DNA of 9,118 nt from Paracoccaceae bacterium. GTDB taxonomy: Bacteria > Pseudomonadota > Alphaproteobacteria > Rhodobacterales > Rhodobacteraceae. The notes below the pieces were generated by a model, which was not told the origin of the DNA, ran no database searches, and saw only the letters and a program-made list of their open reading frames with translations. Position 1 is the first letter of the stretch, and each line of letters opens with the position of its first letter. The position numbers and the translations under genes are program-made. Below, piece by piece: positions 6,778-9,118 of this stretch. Location: the NCBI GenBank assembly GCA_019090405.1, contig JAHRVZ010000027.1, positions 1-9,118 on the forward strand. The letters are read 5' to 3'.

Positions 6778-9118
6778 TCCTGACCGCCATCAGTGCCCTG
6801 CTGTCACATTGGCGGCGTCAACCTTTGCAACTTGTCACCCTGATCGCGGGTCTGGCGCTGGCCACGGGGCTGTGGTCTGCGGTACAGGCAATCAATGCCG
6901 AAGCGCGCGCCAGTTACGCCAGCGCCCTTAGCCAGTTTGGCGCCGATCGCGGCCCGGTTCTGGTCGCACGCGAGGGTTTGATCCCGTTAGATCGCTATGT
7001 CGCTTTGCGCCGTGCCGGCTGGCAAGTGTCGCCCGTTGTGCAAGGTCGGTTGCGCATTGGCGGAACACCCGTCACTTTGATTGGCGTTGATTTTCTAAAC
7101 GCCCCTGATCTGGAGCAAAATGGACCTGCCACCGGATCGCTGTATGAAATCCTGATCGAACCGGGGCGGCTTTTTACTTCATCCGTAACTGCCAATACCA
7201 TTGCAGATCAAACCAGTCTGCCACCCGTCGAAATTATGGATACATTGCCCGCAAATGTCGTTCTGACAGACATTGGCATTGCCGAAACCCTGCTGGATCA
7301 ACGTGGTTTTATCAATCATTTGCTGATCCTGCCCAAGCAACCCGCCGGTCTGGATCCGCTGTCCGAAATCGCGCCGGACCTTGAGCGGCAAGACCCGGCA
7401 ACCGCTCGTCTAACCGACAGTTTCCATTTGAACCTGACGGCTTTTGGCCTGCTGGCCTTTGCCGTCGGGCTGTTCATCGTGCACGGCACTGTTGGACTGG
7501 CGTTTGAGCAACGCCGTTCCATGTTCCGCACCTTGCGCGCGCTTGGCCTTCCGGCGCGCACCCTGACTATACTGGTGCTGGCAGAGTTGACGGCACTGGC
7601 GCTGATTGCGGGTACCTTGGGATTGGTCATCGGCTATCTGATAGCGGCAGTGCTGTTGCCTGATGTCTCGGCCACATTGCGTGGTCTTTATGGCGCGTCG
7701 ATCCCCGGAGAACTGGTATTGCGCCCGATTTGGGTGCTTGCCGGGTTGGGCATGGCCGTTGCCGGTACCCAAATCGCCGGAGCACATGGTGTTTGGAAAC
7801 TGGCACATATGCCGATATTGGCGGCTTCTGGCAGCTATGAATGGTCGCGCAATTCGGCGCAAAGCGCGCGTTGGCAGGCCATCGTGGGAGTGGCGCTGAT
7901 TATTGGCGGCCTTATGGCGGTGACGCTGTTTGATGGTCTGATCGCCGGGTTTGTTCTGTTGGCGGGGTTGATGTTGGGGGCGGCGCTATTGCTGCCTTTG
8001 CTGCTGGGCCTGTTGATATCTCTGGCGGCCAAACCCGCACGTGGTCCCGTGGCGCAATGGGTCTGGGCCGATATGAAGGTGCAACTGCCGGGGATTTCGC
8101 TGGCGTTGATGGCACTGTTGCTGGCATTGGCCACCAATGTCGGGGTTGGCACGATGGTATCAAGTTTTCGGCTGACCTTTACCGGCTGGCTGGATCAGCG
8201 ACTGGCGGCTGAATTATACGTCACCGCCCGCAGCGATGCGCAGGCTGCCGAATTACAAAATTGGCTGGCGCACCGTGTCGATGCAGTTCTGCCAATCCGC
8301 CAGACCGACGCCAAAGTGAACGGCCAGACAACCCGCATTTATGGTATCATTGATCATGCGACCTATAAAGAAAACTGGCCCCTGCTTGAGTCAGCCGCCA
8401 ATGTCTGGGAAAAAATCGCTAACAACAGCAGCGCCCTGATCAGTGAACAACTGGCACGTCGTGATGGCCTGCAACTGGGTGATCTGGTCAATTTCGGGCC
8501 AAACTGGCAGCTGCCTGTTGTCGGTATTTATTCTGATTACGGCAATCCCGGCGGACAGGCCATTGTTTCGATGCAAAACCTTCTGAACCACACGAACAAG
8601 TTGCCAAACCGGCAGTTTGCTTTGCGCCTTTCCCCGGACAAAGTGACGGGACTTATCAGCGAGTTGAACAGGCATTTTGACCCACCGTTGGCGGCAATCA
8701 TCAACCAATCTGAGATCAAAGCACGTTCGCTCGCGGTTTTTGAGAAAACCTTTGTGGTCACAGGGGCGCTGAATGTTCTGACGCTGGGTGTTGCCGGTTT
8801 TGCCATTCTGACCAGTCTGTTAACCCTTTGGTCGATGCGCCTGCCCCAACTCGCTCCGGTCTGGGCGCTGGGTCTGACGCGAAACCAACTGGCGCGGCTG
8901 GAAATGGCGCGGTCTTTGGTGCTTGCGGCGATGACCGCTTTGCTGGCGTTGCCGCTGGGGCTTATGCTGGCATGGGTGTTGCTGAAGGTTATCAATGTCA
9001 AAGCCTTTGGCTGGCGTTTGCCGATGTACCTGTTCCCGCTTGACTGGCTGATCCTGTTTGGACTGGCGATACTGGCGGCGGGCCTTGCTGCTGCCCTGCC
9101 CGCGATGCGATTGCGCCG
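6774..9118 (+). CDS. Large FtsX/YbbP-type ABC permease, 3' end outside the window
   Basis: The frame is open without a stop from GTG at 6774 to the right edge (781 complete codons). It starts inside the stop of the ATPase gene (GTGA overlap), and no ATG occurs in frame until about 7238, after TM1. Ten hydrophobic helices can be read at about residues 16-38, 219-241, 265-296, 319-337, 368-390, 391-418, 440-460, 661-687, 713-738 and 755-777. Two large periplasmic domains lie between them (about 39-218 and 461-660). This is the double-module arrangement of YbbP-like permeases. The FtsX-domain signature is visible after TM2: EQRRSMFRTLRALGLPARTL (245-264), with a weaker counterpart after TM8 (RLPQLAPVWALGLTRNQLARLE). 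The last visible residues, ALPAMRLR, resemble the end of an FtsX domain, so probably only a short tail is missing. It should dimerise with the adjacent ATPase to extract or export a lipophilic substrate or lipoprotein; this role is inferred from family and context. Confidence 0.9.
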   Translation, partial: MILTAISALLSHWRRQPLQLVTLIAGLALATGLWSAVQAINAEARASYASALSQFGADRGPVLVAREGLIPLDRYVALRRAGWQVSPVVQGRLRIGGTPVTLIGVDFLNAPDLEQNGPATGSLYEILIEPGRLFTSSVTANTIADQTSLPPVEIMDTLPANVVLTDIGIAETLLDQRGFINHLLILPKQPAGLDPLSEIAPDLERQDPATARLTDSFHLNLTAFGLLAFAVGLFIVHGTVGLAFEQRRSMFRTLRALGLPARTLTILVLAELTALALIAGTLGLVIGYLIAAVLLPDVSATLRGLYGASIPGELVLRPIWVLAGLGMAVAGTQIAGAHGVWKLAHMPILAASGSYEWSRNSAQSARWQAIVGVALIIGGLMAVTLFDGLIAGFVLLAGLMLGAALLLPLLLGLLISLAAKPARGPVAQWVWADMKVQLPGISLALMALLLALATNVGVGTMVSSFRLTFTGWLDQRLAAELYVTARSDAQAAELQNWLAHRVDAVLPIRQTDAKVNGQTTRIYGIIDHATYKENWPLLESAANVWEKIANNSSALISEQLARRDGLQLGDLVNFGPNWQLPVVGIYSDYGNPGGQAIVSMQNLLNHTNKLPNRQFALRLSPDKVTGLISELNRHFDPPLAAIINQSEIKARSLAVFEKTFVVTGALNVLTLGVAGFAILTSLLTLWSMRLPQLAPVWALGLTRNQLARLEMARSLVLAAMTALLALPLGLMLAWVLLKVINVKAFGWRLPMYLFPLDWLILFGLAILAAGLAAALPAMRLR

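Noticed and set aside
7410..7862. Minus-strand open frame of 150 codons opposite the FtsX-type permease (also 7835-8152 and 8537-9001)
   Set aside because: They are shadows of the 781-codon plus-strand frame, whose membrane topology and FtsX motifs make it the real gene.
1..9118. Mobile elements, CRISPR arrays, tRNA/rRNA genes, tandem repeats or a defence or toxin system
   Set aside because: I saw no transposase or integrase, no repeated spacer pattern, no tRNA-like cloverleaf and no atypical small genes; base composition looks even across the window by eye.

Overview
The window looks like a chromosomal segment of a Gram-negative bacterium. It encodes a tripartite-type efflux adaptor and an RND inner-membrane pump, which require a periplasm and an outer membrane. 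The moderate-to-high GC by eye and the style of the families (a small three-helix K+ channel, the RND pump with an EDPDF N-terminal motif, a LolD-type ATPase with a roughly 800-residue FtsX-type permease) suggest an alphaproteobacterium, perhaps of the Rhodobacterales. This is an impression, not a proof. There is no rRNA, tRNA, CRISPR array, insertion sequence or integrase, and no stretch over 300 bases without a gene.

Layout. Bases 1-1244 (+) hold the C-terminal ~413 residues of a cardiolipin synthase with both HKD catalytic motifs. After a 28-base gap, a small potassium-channel-like membrane protein lies convergently on the minus strand (1273-1707). A 78-base divergent spacer (1708-1785) then separates the channel from a tightly packed plus-strand run. 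That run contains a periplasmic adaptor (1786-3042), an RND permease (3046-6111), an ABC ATPase (6121-6777) and a large FtsX/YbbP-type ABC permease that starts with GTG at 6774 and runs off the right edge without a stop.

How the genes fit together. The gaps of 3, 9 and -4 bases, with no visible terminator or internal promoter, suggest that the four transport genes are one transcript. It would pair a proton-driven RND efflux pump with an ATP-driven exporter or lipid/lipoprotein-extraction machine. No outer-membrane channel (TolC/OprM type) and no dedicated regulator are visible, so the RND pump must borrow an outer-membrane partner or have it encoded elsewhere. Cardiolipin synthase and the K+ channel are also envelope functions, but their orientations make them separate transcription units.

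All individual families are known. The points most worth a second look are the RND-plus-ABC operon, the Asp-Asn (not Asp-Asp) pair in TM4 of the RND pump, and the open-ended permease, which a complete-ORF search would miss. I found no convincing evidence of a wholly new system.
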